Positions 26,496-39,166 are shown, numbered from the stretch's first letter. The stretch is DNA of 64,000 nucleotides from Isoetes taiwanensis (GCA_021234155.1 JAJEKV010000035.1:7995891-8059890); one strand, 5' to 3'. The notes: a model not told the origin generated them from the sequence alone. Numbers and translations are program-made.

Positions 26496-28059
26496 CTTGA
26501 CCGCAGGGATAGGTTCAATACGCTGTACGTTTTATACGAAATACGTATAATTGTATGATACGGCACATATTTGCCGTATAAAACGTAAAAAATACGGCAA
26601 AAAATTTTTTCAGCGTCGGAAGATTTTTGCGTACGTGAAACCTTTTAATTGGCAGAATTTAAAATTTTTTCGCATCGCAAAAAAAGTGAAAACCGCATTA
26701 CCGGAAAAAAAAAAAAAAAAAAAAAACCTTTCAAGTCCATCAGATCCTAAGACCTTAGACTTCCTATCATGATTTTGACCTTTGCAAGAACAAAAACATG
26801 ATACAATTTGCAGCCCTAAGTACAATCAGGTGCCAATGTACTTAGGCCAAAGACATGGTTGTCAAAAATAAAAGTCATTATATTCTATTATCAACCTGAT
26901 GCAAGATTACAAATGTATTCAAAATTCAATCTAGAATATGCCCAGATATTACCTTAATAATTGTACAAGTACAAACAGAGAGACCGGTTTAACTTGTAGT
27001 GACAAACATAACTGAATTACATTTTTACACCAATCACATGATCCTTTTGAAGGCCCTCGAGTAGCATCTGCCTTTCTCGAGCAATCCATCTTTAATACAT
27101 AGCATTTACACCAAGAAACATAGCAAGGAGTAAAAGACCCTGTTACCTGCAGTAGAACCAGAGGACAGTTAGCCAAGAACATGGGTAAAAGCCTAAGCTA
27201 CTAGAAGGCGTCATAAGGTCTTTTAAGTTTATCACCCTTCACCTTGCTTGTAACTAACATAAAAGAACAAGGATCTAAGAGTAAAAACTATTCCCGAAGA
27301 ACCTGGGGATAGTACATCTAGAATGCCACTAATTTCACTGTTCTAGGGAAGTTATTCTGATGCACCAGCATTCTATAGAGGTTTGCAACATATAATTGCT
27401 CTAATGGTGGAGGAATACTGCAGACAAGTCATACTGCAAACAAATCAAGCTGCACCATATTCAAATAATCTATGATACATTTGAGGATTTAAATGGTTTA
27501 CTTTTGCCCTAGGATATTGTAGCTAAGAGCCAGGTTTGCTAAGATACTGTTAAAAGCTCCATGCCCTGCAATCAGCTGCATATGACATGAATCCTTATAA
27601 CTTCATGCCTTAAGATTAAAAAACACATATCCACAACTACATGCAATAGCAAATATGAGGTGTAGATTTACAGCTATATAATAGTGCCTATTTATACTGC
27701 TGCAATAAGCAATGCACATATTAGATCTGCTTGTGCCTCAACCAAGATAAACATGCAACATGCAATTAAGAATAAGAGGGGCAGATATATTCAGACCTAT
27801 TCCTTAAGCCATGAGTGGCAGATGCATGGCTCTCAGCCCCTTACAGCAGAAATATTCATGCTTTAGTATTAAAAAAGATCTATGACATCAACTACATGCA
27901 ATAACGAGTAAGAGGGTCTGTGCATGTTCAGACTTATTCATTAAGTCATCTATTCTTAAGTTTTATTCCAGATCTAGACATGTCTTCAAGATATATCTCA
28001 CAAATGCATAAATTACAGATCACAAATGCATAGATCATAGTTAGCAGTCTGGAATATTA

Positions 28060-28345
28060 AGACAATAGTGGTCTATTAAGACAATAGCAATGGCAATCAT
28101 CTTGGCCAAAATTTCATATAAGATTCTCAAACCTGAGTAGGACGTTGAAGATTTCATGATTCTCCATGTCATCATTTGAGGAGCTGCCTCCAGCTTGCTC
28201 CAAGTTTGAATCATGCTGCAGAGTTGCCTTCTTAATTGAAATTGTCCCAACAAAGTTTTGTCCACTGCTTCAATTTCTGAGCATTCCCTGGTAGATCCCG
28301 CTTTAGGTTCATAGTTGCCATGGCCTCTAACAAATGCCCGCATGA
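28060..28345 (-). pseudogene. Possible captured host-gene fragment inside the hAT element
   Basis: Reading leftward from ATG 28322, a basic peptide (MATMNLKRDLPGNAQKLKQW) is followed, one frame over, by a peptide containing SSSNDDMENHEIF, ending near 28125. Composition is gene-like, and the upstream sequence resembles a 5' leader with a short upstream ORF. I do not recognise the family. The frame break means it is at best a fragment. Chance cannot be excluded. Confidence 0.25.
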
Positions 28346-29566
28346 TTTCTCCTTTTCTTCCTACCCATAGCCGCAGGGAAGGGTTTCTTCTCTACAAACA
28401 GTGTAAGGCAGCATATCTCGGCTTCATTGCAATCCGGAATACCCAGCAGCATATATACCCGACAACACTCAAATCTGGGCAACCCTAATATGGCAAAATA
28501 TACCCAGCACCATATATATCTGGGCAACAAAGGCAACCCTAATCTTGGATCGTGATCAATAGATCCAACGACCGTCCATTTTCAGAAGTTCGTCAAAAAG
28601 CAACGAGCAATAAAATTAGACATAGAAAATGTTTCCAAAGTAAATTTCGAGTGCTACTACACCAATTTTTTAAGCAGAACTTCATCCAAGTCCCAAAAGC
28701 CACTTTAACAACATAGTCTCATTGTCAAAGACCCTAGATCAAATTATTCTTTCAAGACACTTCCAGTTCTCATTGCAATTTTAAACGCCCACATGATTCC
28801 CATCGAAGATTCTCATTTCCAATGTTCATCTTTCGCATACAAACTTGTTAGAGCACGACATTGTACTGCATGTATAAAAAAAGCATAAATGCTTCCCATC
28901 ATTACTTATAATAAAAAAAGGCTGCCTCCTACCATAGGTCAGGGTGGGCCAAAGTCATAAACAAAGTTAGCAACAAGGAGACTAGGACCTTGTTGCCAAA
29001 GCCCTACCCTACCTATATTGCATAACTCTTATTGCACCAAGTGCTATGAAAGACCAGCATGTATTTTTCCTTAGAAAGCCAAATGGCAAGTAAGTGGACC
29101 AAAAATGTGGTCACTTAGATTTTTCAGTCAATGATCTTTCTTATCGAAGGATAGTATACTTCTTGGTAAGAGCACTAGTATAGGCTAATGCCAGAAGACT
29201 AGTTTGAACAGCCAAAACTCAATCTGTGATTCAACTTCAGTGTCAAATTCCATTGGAATAATTTCATAAAAAACAATTAACATATTACCTTTATTTCTGA
29301 ATGGATTTCCTTATTTCTGATGCAAGCCAAGATAATCTGAACAACGAAATTCCGACAGTAATTTTTGCACCAGTTTATAATTGAACCAATGATTATGACA
29401 TCATACTTGTCCTCAATGGCGGCCTATAAAAACCTTAGTTTGAAGAGAATATGTCTTTAAGACAGCACCCATAATGCAACCAATATCCTGGCTACTAGTA
29501 TAACCAGTAGACTGAGTTAGAGGCGAAATTCAGATTTCAAATTCGATTTTTTTTTTCGAATTTGAA

Positions 29567-29790
29567 ATTTGGATTTCACGTACGCGAAATCCTATAAACC
29601 GCATACGCGAAATAGTATAAAGCGGGTAGCAAAAAAAAAAACCGCGTACGCGAAACCTTCTGTTTCGCGTACGCGAGAGTTTTTTTTTCCTTCCGCGTAC
29701 GCGGTTTTTACTGGTTCGCGTACGCGAAAAAACTTTCATGTATGCGAATATGAAGGTTTCGCATACGCGTAATTTTTTTTTTCGGCCGGC
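29567..29790. repeat. Subterminal palindromic repeats of the hAT element
   Basis: About ten copies or near copies of the self-complementary decamer CGCGTACGCG (also CGCATACGCG, CGTATGCG) sit in 220 bp at the right end, separated by A or T runs. Sparser GCGTACGTGAAA and CGCATCGCAAAA occur at the left end (26620-26700). Clustered short subterminal repeats are typical transposase-binding sites of hAT elements. Confidence 0.7.
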
Positions 29791-29958
29791 GACCTTTTAA
29801 TACGTGAAATACGTATTTTATTAAAAAATACCGTAATTTATTAAAAAATACCGTATTTTATTAAAAAATACCATATTTTATTAAAAAGTACGTATTTTTT
29901 TACTTTATATGTCAGGAATTTGAATTTTGTACGTACAGAACCTGTCCCTGCTTGACCG

Positions 29959-31004
29959 CATTGTATCTATTCTGCTGTCTACCATCGACTCATCATTCAA
30001 ACTCATCATTCAATCCGGTCATAATAGCTCAAAGAACCCACCACCAGATCAATATTAGAGCTCATGTAAGTCTTATTTGTATTGTTTCCTACGGTGACTT
30101 TGTAGGCACAGTGCGTGACAGGTTTGAGTTTTAACAGTTTTTATAGTAGGCTAGAGTAGGATTCCTAAAGTTTTTATTGCAAATTCATAATCTACAAGAT
30201 GAAATTAGTCTAAATGATGTCTTGAACTATGAAAATACGATCTTTTTTCTTTGAGAAGAAACTAACACGTTAGTATGTTTGAGCCTAACCTTAGACACAA
30301 GACAACACTTTAATGGGTCTTTCAATTTCTGTATTTCAAATATATATTTCATGTCCATTACAAAGCATTAGCACAACTTCTATTTGGTGTAAAAATGTGG
30401 AATCAAATCACCAACATACAAACTAGGTTAGAAGCACTCACTATATCAGCGTCAAGTCTTACATCCATTAAGCATCATGCCAAAACCGTTTTCAGACATT
30501 TTTTTGATGAAATATGGCGCAACAAAACAACAACATAAGAAGCAGTGGTTTTGGCTCCAAACTCTATGTCTATTGCTCCAGAGATTTTTCTAGAGATCTT
30601 GACGATAATCCATTTGACATGAATTCCGACATCTTCAAACTAATAAATTCTATTGGCTTACGACATCAACATAGTGTTCTGCATTGCAGCTTCTTCAAGC
30701 ATATGGAATCCTTGGCATCATAGCTTTTAGTACTACTAAACTTTCTAGGCAAATTTTAGCCATTCCACTTTTGGTTGAGGTGTCGATAAGCCCAGGGGGA
30801 TGCACTTATATATAAAGGGGATATGTCATTTACCGTAGGGTAGCCAACAATATCCCTTATAAATAGATTTTTGAAGCCAATTTTTAACCTCGGTATGCAA
30901 TTTACCCTAAATACATACAAAACGCTCTCAAATTACTCCCCTTCTATATGTATACATATAAAATTTGGTAAAAAAATCCTTATAACTTGCACTCAAGCAT
31001 AAAA
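29959..31004. other. No recognisable gene
   Basis: AT-rich flank between the hAT element and the LINE-A tail; short open frames only. Confidence 0.45.
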
Positions 31005-31787
31005 TAGAATAAAATAGAATAGAATAGAATAGAATAGAATACATTAATGTCCCTTGTGCCGCGAGGCCCCTGGACTTGTGTAGCATGGGCGAGCTCCCTA
31101 AAAAAGGGTGCTACTAGCACATCACGCTGTTATTATGTAGCTTTTTCTGAAGGCTGACTTTTTTCTTTTAATACCGGCATCCCGCTTTATCTCGGCTTCT
31201 TGGCCGTGCAGTGATGCGTCGTTATCAATCAGCTTTTAACTGAACAATTTGTATGGGGTTTTATGACTCGTTTTGTACGAATCATATTACGAACCCTCTT
31301 TCACTGTGTACTTCTTTATGTCTTGTCAGCATTCTCTGAATCGCGTCTGCCAAATCCCGAAGCGATTCTGTTATCGTCATCAGAACGTATACCAGTTCCC
31401 CCCATCTTATACTTCTATACTTGTCTCTGATGTCTCCGTATATCGGGCAGTCATTAATCATGTGGTTCTCATCCTCTATTCCCCCACCGTCACATATTCT
31501 ACATATCCTGTCCTCCTTGTCTATCCCTCTCCACCTGTCCTTTTCTATTCTTAGATCATGACTTCCCATCCTGAATCTGGTCAGAGTGTCTCTTCTGTTT
31601 TTCCCTAATATGTTATCCCGGTACATCTGGTGTCCTATTTGCTGATCTGGGTTGAAAACCTGCGTGAGCCAGGCTGCCAGGCTGTTTTGGGGCCTGTGTG
31701 CCTTTGCAGCCATGTTCTTGTGGCTCTGTCTGCCCATTCCTCATTCCACCGCCCTTCTTCAATTAGGTCGCTCAAATTTAATCCCAT
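31005..31787 (-). mobile_element. LINE-A, 3' part (C-terminal zinc knuckle and pentanucleotide tail)
   Basis: The minus strand encodes the end of ORF2. The frame enters from the transposon junction (GLNLSDLIEEGRWNEEW) and continues through TLTRFRMGSHDLRIEKDRWR to a CCHC-type knuckle CRICDGGGIEDENHMINDC (about 31430-31510). It stops near 31282, or slightly beyond in the same frame. The element ends in a TATTC/TATTTTATTC tail at about 31006-31043 (seen on the plus strand as GAATAGAATAGAATA). The rest of LINE-A continues at 47212 on the far side of the inserted 15.4-kb transposon. Confidence 0.88.
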
Positions 31788-31817
31788 AACAAAGTTTAAA
31801 ATGAAACGCACTTATTT
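31788..31817 (+). repeat. Left terminal inverted repeat
   Basis: 30 bp from AACAAAGTTTAAAATG to ACGCACTTATTT, preceded by the CCAT target duplication. The same end recurs at 62873 with one changed base (GAAATGC for GAAACGC). Confidence 0.9.
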
Positions 31818-32329
31818 GCTGCAAACGCACTTCAAAAGGAATCTTTGAAAGATTCCCTAAAATTCCCTTAAAAAAGTCCATTTTTAAGATTTTTTTGTGA
31901 CAGGTGTGACAATTTAAGTAATTTAGGTACCATTTTTGAGGGGTTGATTGAACATAACTTTCATGCAAAAATTTTAAATAGCAATTTTTATCCTCCTAAA
32001 CTAGAACAAAAAATAATTACTTTTATAAAGCGTAGCAAAAAAGGGGCAATAAAAAAAAATAGCAAGGGTAGTAGAGTGACAAAGAAGTGATATATTCATG
32101 GTTGTGAAAATTGTACAAAATTATGAACAAAATTGTCAAAAATATAGGACATTTTGGATGAGACAATCATCACCTGCACTTTCTGTTCTTTACATGTTCG
32201 AGTCATCGGACAAACTTACATTTTGCAGCAAGATCAGGATGCATCTCATCCTCTGACTCATTTATTCCCTGATCACTTGAGCCTTCATCCTCAGCTTCAC
32301 TCTCAAAAGCTGGATGTACTTTCGAGCGA

Positions 32330-35300
32330 TCTTCTTCCTCCTTTGTCTACAAGTGAGTCTTCATCATCATCTTTTTGGCCACCTTTTTGACTTGTTTGTC
32401 TAATCCACATGCCGACCTTATTAAAGTTTGAGTGACCATCGTAACTTATTAGCGTGAGCGGTCGAACAAAGTCATATGCAAGAACCTTTACTTCAATTAG
32501 ATCTATGGCAAACAATGCTTGCTTTGGACTTAACTCTCTTTCCCACTCCTGTTTTTACCATCTCCAAAGTATAACTCCCACTGAAAGCATTGGCAGCATT
32601 CGTTCTCATCCAGTGCACTTTTAATTGAGTGGGAATTCCATCCTCTCTTGTTACCTCCAGTACTTTAGCTAGCCAGAATGGCCTCCCGTGATTCATCATT
32701 ATCATTTGGGACAGACTACTGAGCATTCCTTTTCGGAATCTCGAGGTGAACCGGATACTCGAGCAACTTGTTGTCTTTGTGCGTCTAGGGCGGTGTACAT
32801 GACTCTGTCATCTTCATCCGAGCTAGCCAATATCTCTACATGTTCCTCTTGATTCTCAACTTGCAGGGGAGAGTTTGCTTAGATGGCCGGTTGAAATATG
32901 GCGGTCTTCGACCTTGTAATGAAGCTTGCAACATGTCACGTTTAGAAAAAAAATTGAGGCCACCATAAAGCATCTGCCCTCCCAAAGTGGTTAGAGCGGG
33001 ATTTGAATACTTGTCTCAATATAATCCAATGATTTGTTTGAGTCAAATGCTCTTCCCTCCTTTTTACTCTTTGTGATTTCTTTCAAGCTTTTTAGAGGCA
33101 TTTGCTCTGCAGAGAGCATGGAACTAGTATTGGGGATGGTGCGAATGAATTGAATACCTGCTGCTGGCTGCCTTTGCAAGGATGTGGCATATTTCTTTTC
33201 CTTGTAAGATGGCCTTGCCATCTACAAGTGAAATTTTGATCGATCTTTGAAATGTAATGTTTCTCAAGGGCTCAATAGCCACGGTGACCCAGTTGATCTC
33301 TCAGAAAAATCCATTCTTTGAAATCATAAGTTTCTTCCAATAACTTCGATGTCGGGACGAGGGACTGTAGGAATCTTGGATAACCTCAATCATTCTTTGG
33401 TAGGCTGAGAGCTTTTTTCGAGCAAGGCGTTTAGAGAACCTCTTGAACATCGATCAATTTGATCGTGTGTATGACCAACAAGCGGGGAAACCAATCTTCA
33501 CCTTCTTGAAGATTTGTTTCTCTACCAACTTATAGCACAATAAGCAAACAACGCTGATTCTTATTTTCCCTTGTCGTGTTGTCTAGCTGAAGATACAGAA
33601 CCGGTGGTATATGTTCTAGATTGGAAAGAAGTTTATTCAATATTGTGATAGTGAGATTTGGATCAGCATGAATGTTTGGATAATTCAAAAATGCCTTGCA
33701 AGATAGTTTTCCATTAAATACCATAGCACCAACAACATGCAGATGTATGAAATCTTCTTCAGCAGCATCCTTAGGCACATTGACAAAATGTGGTAGGGTG
33801 GTCTTCTTCTGGTCCATTCCATCAATAACAACCGATATGTAGTTGAGTGGTTGTTCCAATGCTTTCTTCCTATGTTTTGTCAATTTTCTCCTTTCCAAAG
33901 ATTGTTGTTCTCTGTGCTTGTTCAGTTTCTCCTTCAATGCATCTGAAATGAAAATATGTTTAGGAAAGAACCTACTTTTAAGTAGAACTAGGCAAGAACA
34001 CGTCCTGGAAGCTTACTTTTAGTGTGAAGTGTCCTTGCATTTTGTCTCTGAGCTTTTAATTCAGAGCATGTAGCACAAACAGACATCCTATGCTTTCTAG
34101 GAATGGACACGCGAGAAAACTCTTTTTTCCAGAGCACAGTAAAGTAAGAGTAGCAGACAAAGCGTTCTCCAGCCTCAACACACATCTCCTTATAATTATC
34201 GTAGACTTCTTGTTTCGTGAAATTGTCACTCAAGTGGTACATAGGGCTGTTAGGGAGTTTCTCACAAGACTCCTTAAAGAAACCTTCCATCCAGGAAACA
34301 CATTGAAGGGCATGAATTCTGGTTATGCCTCCTGAATGGCAGTAGTCATTGATGCCTGGATTCTTGTCAAGCCTTTTCTTCAGGCGGTCAAGTCATCTGC
34401 TGGGTAAAAGCATGCTACGGTGTACCACTTTTGGAACCCTCAAAAGTACCTACACTGGGTACTTTTAAAACTGGTACTTTCTGTTTTTTCTTTCCATTAA
34501 AATCAATCGAAAATTTTTGAATTGAGGGTCAATAGCATGTCAATCTATAGTACTAGAGGATAACAATACTACTAATGACTAAAATAAATGAATTAACTCT
34601 CAAACTTATTTTTTATTGCGGCATTTTTGCAAGTTCCCAGTACCCAGTGCTGGGTACTTTTCTGGGTAGTTTTGTACTACCTAAATAGGTACTTTAGATG
34701 GTACACCCTAGCATGCTTTCACCCTGCTGCCTAAAGCATGAATCAATTTGAAGGCCGTTTGACAGACGGTGTGGCCACCAGCTGTGTAAGTAAACTTCTC
34801 ACCATCATCTGGCCTAATATTGAAGGCTAAGTAGCCCCTTTGGTCTAGCAGAGTCATTGAACTGTAACTATCACGAATCAACCTCAATTCCTTTAGTCCA
34901 ATCTTAAGCAAACAACGTTGAGAACAACAGTGCTTTGTATGTGTTGCTCTCAAGTGAGCCTCGTCCATGAGTTTCTTTCTTCTAACGGTTGTACATGCTT
35001 TCTTGTGTAAGTTACGCTTAAGATTCTTACTTGCAGGGGCTTTGAATTCGAACATAGAGTCTTGTGGCTTTGGTAGGTCCTCGTCCCGAGATCAACATGA
35101 GGTGTTTCTTAAATGCGAGAGATCAACTTGAGGTGTACTTGTAGATCTTTGATAGGTTTGGTGTGTGCAAGTCACGGGGGAGGTGCTTTCCCTCTCTGGG
35201 AAAAAGTAATCGAGGTTGGTGACGTAGTTGACCAGCTCCTGAAGTGTCGTAGAACACAGGAGTTGCGTGTCGCTGACTGCTCCCACTTGTTGTAGTACCA

Positions 35301-35666
35301 TTTAGCTTAAATTGATGGAGTTGGCGTGATTTGCCTCCGGGGATTTAGCCTACGGTGGACTATGGGCGACGTACTAAAATGAAGTGGAGGAGGTAGTCTG
35401 ACCTCTCTAGCCTGAGGTGGGGTAAAACGCATTGGTGGGGGCAAACAACGTTCAGAGGGAGGAGCGGGGTGTGGTGGAGTAAATTGAACTGGTGGTGGAA
35501 GCCGAGGTGGTCGTGCTGGAGTAAACTCAACGGAGCCGGGGTTTGAATATCGAGGCAGAATTTTTGAGGCTACTTCCAGGTGTCAGTTGAGGGGTGTGAA
35601 TGTCATTGCAGGAGGAAGCCTGCGAACAGGAGTTGGAGGCTCTGCAGTTCTTTTTTCTCGAGCCAT
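32330..35666 (-). pseudogene. DDE-type transposase of the DUF7869 kind, disrupted
   Basis: It would cut and rejoin the element ends. Reading leftward from ATG 35666: a proline-rich N-terminus (repeats of RLPPPVQFTPP), a Cys-containing segment with CCSQRCL and VCQTAFKLIHAL (about 34930-34720), a break by a MITE (34417-34709), then YDNYKEMC and VCATCSEL (about 34190-34060). A 74-bp GT-AG intron (34016-33943) follows, then the catalytic core: VVIDGMDQKKTTLPHF (about 33825), QLDNTTRENKNQ (about 33570) and VGHTHDQID (about 33460). These D...D blocks and the GHTH motif are hallmarks of DUF7869 proteins, as I remember the family. A C-terminal FWLAKVL...KVHWMR segment lies near 32680-32600. Several single-base frame breaks (near 35560, 34360, 33535, 33450) and in-frame stops make it inactive. 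Confidence 0.75.
34409..34717. mobile_element. 293-bp MITE inserted in the transposase gene
   Basis: Element 34417-34709 has ends ACGGTGTACCA and, inverted, AGGGTGTACCA, with a further GTACT-rich inverted subterminal region (AAAAGTACCTACACTGGGTA versus GTACCCAGTGCTGGGTAC). It is flanked by 8-bp direct copies of AGCATGCT (34409-34416 and 34710-34717). Removing it continues the transposase from ...RVKAC into FYPADDL. The 8-bp duplication suggests hAT-type mobilisation. Confidence 0.8.
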
Positions 35667-35689
35667 ACTCAGAAAGTTAGTGTCACACT

Positions 35690-35866
35690 GTATGAATTTA
35701 TCTGACGGGAGGAAAACGAGACGGTAAAAGTTCTGAGAGGGATGGTATAAATTTATCTGAGAGAAGGCAAACTTGAAGCGTTAGATGTATAAATTTATCT
35801 GAGAGATGGTATAAATTTATACTCACGGAAGGGCAACATAGAAAAGAAACGATATAAATTTATCTG
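35690..35866. promoter_or_regulatory. Half-palindrome repeats upstream of the transposase
   Basis: GGTATAAATTTATCTG or close variants occur at 35744, 35786 and 35851, with GGTATAAATTTATACT at 35808 and a diverged copy at about 35690. One half matches the 16-bp palindrome of the neighbouring array; in most copies the other half is replaced by TCTGA. They lie within 200 bp of the transposase start codon, so transcription control or transposase binding is plausible. Confidence 0.65.
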
Positions 35867-36114
35867 AAAACTCACGGAAATTTTGTATTGAAAACTTTAT
35901 GGAGAAGCTATCTAAACGGCACTTAGCAGAGGTACTTAAGGCATGGCGGCCACCCTTTTTCTACATCTGTTGCTAGGAGTCCAAAATTTCGAGTCATGCG
36001 CCTTATATACCCCCTCCAAATTGCTTCTCCGAACAGCTATAAGCGAATCCATACGACCATGACCACTGTTTTAGTTTCTCTTTTGTTTTAATCTGTTAGA
36101 GTGTAAGCGCCCAC

Positions 36115-36254
36115 GGTATAAATTTATACCGATATGGTTCTGGAGTGGTATAAATTTATACCGCTCGAGCTCGAGTGGTATAAATTTATACCGACTGTGT
36201 TCTGAAATGGTATAAATTTATACCGCTCGTGCTCGAGCCGTATAAATTTATACC
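36115..36254. promoter_or_regulatory. Regular array of five 16-bp palindromes between the two divergent genes
   Basis: GGTATAAATTTATACC starts at 36115, 36147, 36177 and 36209, and CGTATAAATTTATACC at 36239. The spacing is 32, 30, 32, 30 bp, about three helical turns, so all sites face the same side of the DNA. Spacers alternate between a 16-bp type (GATATGGTTCTGGAGT, GACTGTGTTCTGAAAT) and a 14-bp type (GCTCGAGCTCGAGT, GCTCGTGCTCGAGC), so the higher-order unit is about 62 bp. Binding by the element's own ParB-like/methyltransferase protein is a natural guess, not shown. Confidence 0.9.
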
Positions 36255-36860
36255 GTTTCAGAACCATTTCGGAATCTTGATGTGTAGTGCTTAAAGAATG
36301 GTCTTGACCCTTAATATTTTGGTAATAAAGTTGTGTTTTAAGCTTAAATGACACAAAGAAAGTGTTAATTTAGTGTAGATTTTATGCCCTTTCAGCCTCT
36401 TTTTTTAATGTTTTTGTGTTTCAAAAAATTGAAAAAGGTTGTATAAAAATGGTTTTTTTTACGCTTTTTTCAGCCCTAAGATCAAGTTCGTCCTTGGCCA
36501 ATCATCGAAGGCTGCAGGACCGCCAGAACCACAGACTTATGAACTAAAAGAACAGACTTGGTACGTCCACAGGGGGGCAAGAGAGAGCAAACCCACTGAG
36601 GTGTACCTTTACTTGTGCAACCACTCAGGGAAGGGCAAGTTCAAGACTGATGATTATTACCCTGCTGGCGAAATGATAAGCCTTGTTACTACAGAGAACG
36701 ATGATGAAGTTTTAATGCAGTGCAACCATGACAAGGGGGTGGTCTACTATGTTCTGAATAGTAGAATGCTTAGAATAAGCATGTGCAAGCCCAAAGACGT
36801 GCACGGTTACATTGCGGACAATTACAAGAACGGCTTTGTAAGTTATTCTTAGTTGCTTTC

Positions 36861-36876
36861 TATATAAATTTATACC
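36861..36876. promoter_or_regulatory. Single palindrome copy in the methyltransferase intron 36838-36907
   Basis: TATATAAATTTATACC, differing from the perfect palindrome only in the first two bases, lies inside a 70-bp intron. Confidence 0.6.
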
Positions 36877-37943
36877 GTCATTCTCTAAACTTTACCCTGC
36901 ATTACAGGACATAGTGGAAATTTTGATGTCAGTAGTGCTGTGTGAAGCAAAACTGTTGGTGAAGGGTCTATGGTACCCCCTTAATGTCGAAGAGGAAGAG
37001 AAGTACGAGGAAATAGTAGAAGAAGAGGAAGAGGAAGAGGAGGAACCAGTGGTAACAAAGGGAAAGGGCAGGAAACATTCCCTTGTAGTAGATACACAGC
37101 CTCCCACCAAGAAAAAATCTAGAAAAACAAAGCAATTGACTATAGACGAGTCAGCAGAAGCTCTTCAGAAGGCTCCTGGAGCAGACATCGTTGTGAAGCC
37201 CGCAGATAAGTCAAGTGCTATTCTCAAGCGGGTTAATGAAACCAAACTGCTCAAACAAACCATTTCTTTGACACTAAGCACTATCAAGAGGCCACCAAAA
37301 AATGAAGATGGGGTCAGAGTGCTGCAGGTCCGAAAGTTGTACGCGGCACATGTGGCCATTCTTAAGCAAAGAATGAGAAGAAATCCTCATGCGCATGTGT
37401 CGCCTCTAGTTGTTATGGTTGATAGAAGTCAATGCAATCGATTGCAGGATTACAAAAAAGCAGACTTCGAAGATTACACCTACTACGTCCTTGGAGGCAC
37501 ACACAGCTACAAGGCTAGAAAGGAAATCTCAAAGGAGGAAACCCGTAACGAGGTGTGGAAAAGCGTGGAAGCCCATATTTACGTGGGTGTCACAGACGAA
37601 GAGGCAAAAGTCATTGCCGTAAGTCACAATCTTGACAATGACTTTCGGTTAAAAATGAGCCTAATAGATAAGATCCGATTCATGCATCAAGAGTACGTGG
37701 AGTTCAAACAAATGCATGGAGAGAACTTCAAAAAACAGAAGAATAAGCTTCAAGAGCTTCGAGAAGCCTGTGTGACGGAGTGTTGCCTGAGCTATGATTC
37801 TGATAAGAAGCCCATTATGGCTGTCAAACAATACGATAACTATTTTCAGCTCGCTTTCAGGGACGGTCAAGTAAGTAAATGCTTTATTTCACTCTTTTGT
37901 AGTATGTTTAGCATGGTTAAAAGTGTATGTTTAGCCCTGGCAT

Positions 37944-38106
37944 GGTATAAATTTATACCGTTCACCTTCACGGTATAAATTTATACCGTGGGGCACTGTT
38001 TAAATTTTTACCGTGGCGGTGAAAGGTATAAACTTATACCGTGCCCTGGCACGGCAGGGCACGGTATAAATTTATACCCTTCACCTTCACGGTATAAATT
38101 TATACC
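37944..38106. promoter_or_regulatory. Palindrome cluster in the methyltransferase intron 37871-38193
   Basis: Perfect GGTATAAATTTATACC starts at 37944, 37972, 38063 and 38091, with GGTATAAACTTATACC at 38025 and a decayed copy near 38000. Paired sites are 28 bp apart and share the spacer GTTCACCTTCAC or CTTCACCTTCAC, so a two-site block was duplicated. Confidence 0.85.
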
Positions 38107-39166
38107 GTGACTAGTCACGTGCAACAATTAACAGTGGACTTTGCAACTTTTACGCCACTCAACACTAAACTTCTTGCGTTTGCGTATTTACAGGTTTGGG
38201 ACCTTCAAGAGAGAATACGGTGAGCTTAAAGAACAAACTAGCAGCGCAGGAAAAAAACCAAAAAAGGGTGGAGAATCAAAGCAAAAAAATATGAGTATTG
38301 TGCCCTGGACGCAGTTACAGGGTCTAAAAAGTAAGGAAATTTTTGTTCGCCTTCTGGAAAAAGTTGTGGCCAAGGAATTCACATTAGACGAAATGGCCAA
38401 GGAAGCTAAGACGTAAGTCTCACTTGCTATTCCGTGTTCTTCATTCCCTTCAATTGTCTTACAACATTTTTCTTTGTGCAGTCAAAAAGATATAGTCACC
38501 TGCCAGTCCGAGCTAATGAGTCAACTAAACCTAGAGGACTGGGAAGAGTGCAAGCGTTTGTATCCAACTTGTACCACTGACAGTGTCATTAGAGAACACG
38601 CTGTTAACTTCAGTGGCTGGGTAAGTTTTGCAGAAACTATGTTCTGTGTTTGTGCCTTTGTCTCACAGTCTTATTACAGAACAAGAAGAAAGGGCTGCCA
38701 GCTGGATTTTTAAACCTGGTTCGTAGGGCCAAGGAAGAAAGGCAGAGAATTAAGGCCATTGAACAAGGAAGAGAAATCGCCACCAGCAGTTTTGACACTA
38801 ATTATGAGAGATTCACAACATTTGATCAGGACTGCTTGTACAAAGTTATCGAGGGTGATTGCACGAGGCTGGGGAGTCTTTTAGAGAAACAAAATTTTAC
38901 ATTATGCATCGCGGACATTCCTTATGGTTTTAAAATCAAGGATAGTGCTTTTGACGAGGAGGCTTTCACGCATGTGCAAGTCCGCTCTTTTTTGGATGGC
39001 CTCAAGGACGTCACGATATCTGCTAACTGGAGGGTCATTATTTTCCATTCCGACCTACAGACGATGTCGGTACTTAAGCCCATGGCAGCGGTCTGTAATG
39101 CTGGTTTTGAAAACTGCGTTTGGTAAGCTTCACATTCGACGCTTCTCTGCTTTTCTAAAACTCCAC

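Larger units (their letters stand above)
26504..29950. mobile_element. hAT-like DNA transposon, non-autonomous, 3.45 kb
   Basis: The left end is CAGGGATAGGTTC (26504) and the right end is the complement of CAGGGACAGGTTC (ending 29950). An 8-bp target duplication CTTGACCG lies at 26496-26503 and 29951-29958. An 8-bp duplication with ends starting CAGGG is the hAT signature. Both subterminal regions are rich in short TACG/CGTA words, e.g. TACGAAATACGTA near 26535 and TACGTATTTTATTAAAAAAT units near 29805-29900. No hAT transposase was found, so it would depend on a partner. Confidence 0.85.

Noticed and set aside
29567-29790. Coding interpretation of the open frames over the CGCGTACGCG repeats
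   Set aside because: The frames exist only because the repeat unit lacks stops; the composition is repetitive and both strands are open.
36115-36254. CRISPR-like array
   Set aside because: Repeats are 16-bp perfect palindromes with 14-16 bp alternating, related spacers, inside a eukaryotic transposon with introns. There is no leader and no unique spacers.
36115-36254. True parS centromere-like partition locus
   Set aside because: Only a ParB-like domain is seen, with no recognised helix-turn-helix and no ParA. Kept as a hypothesis, not a call.
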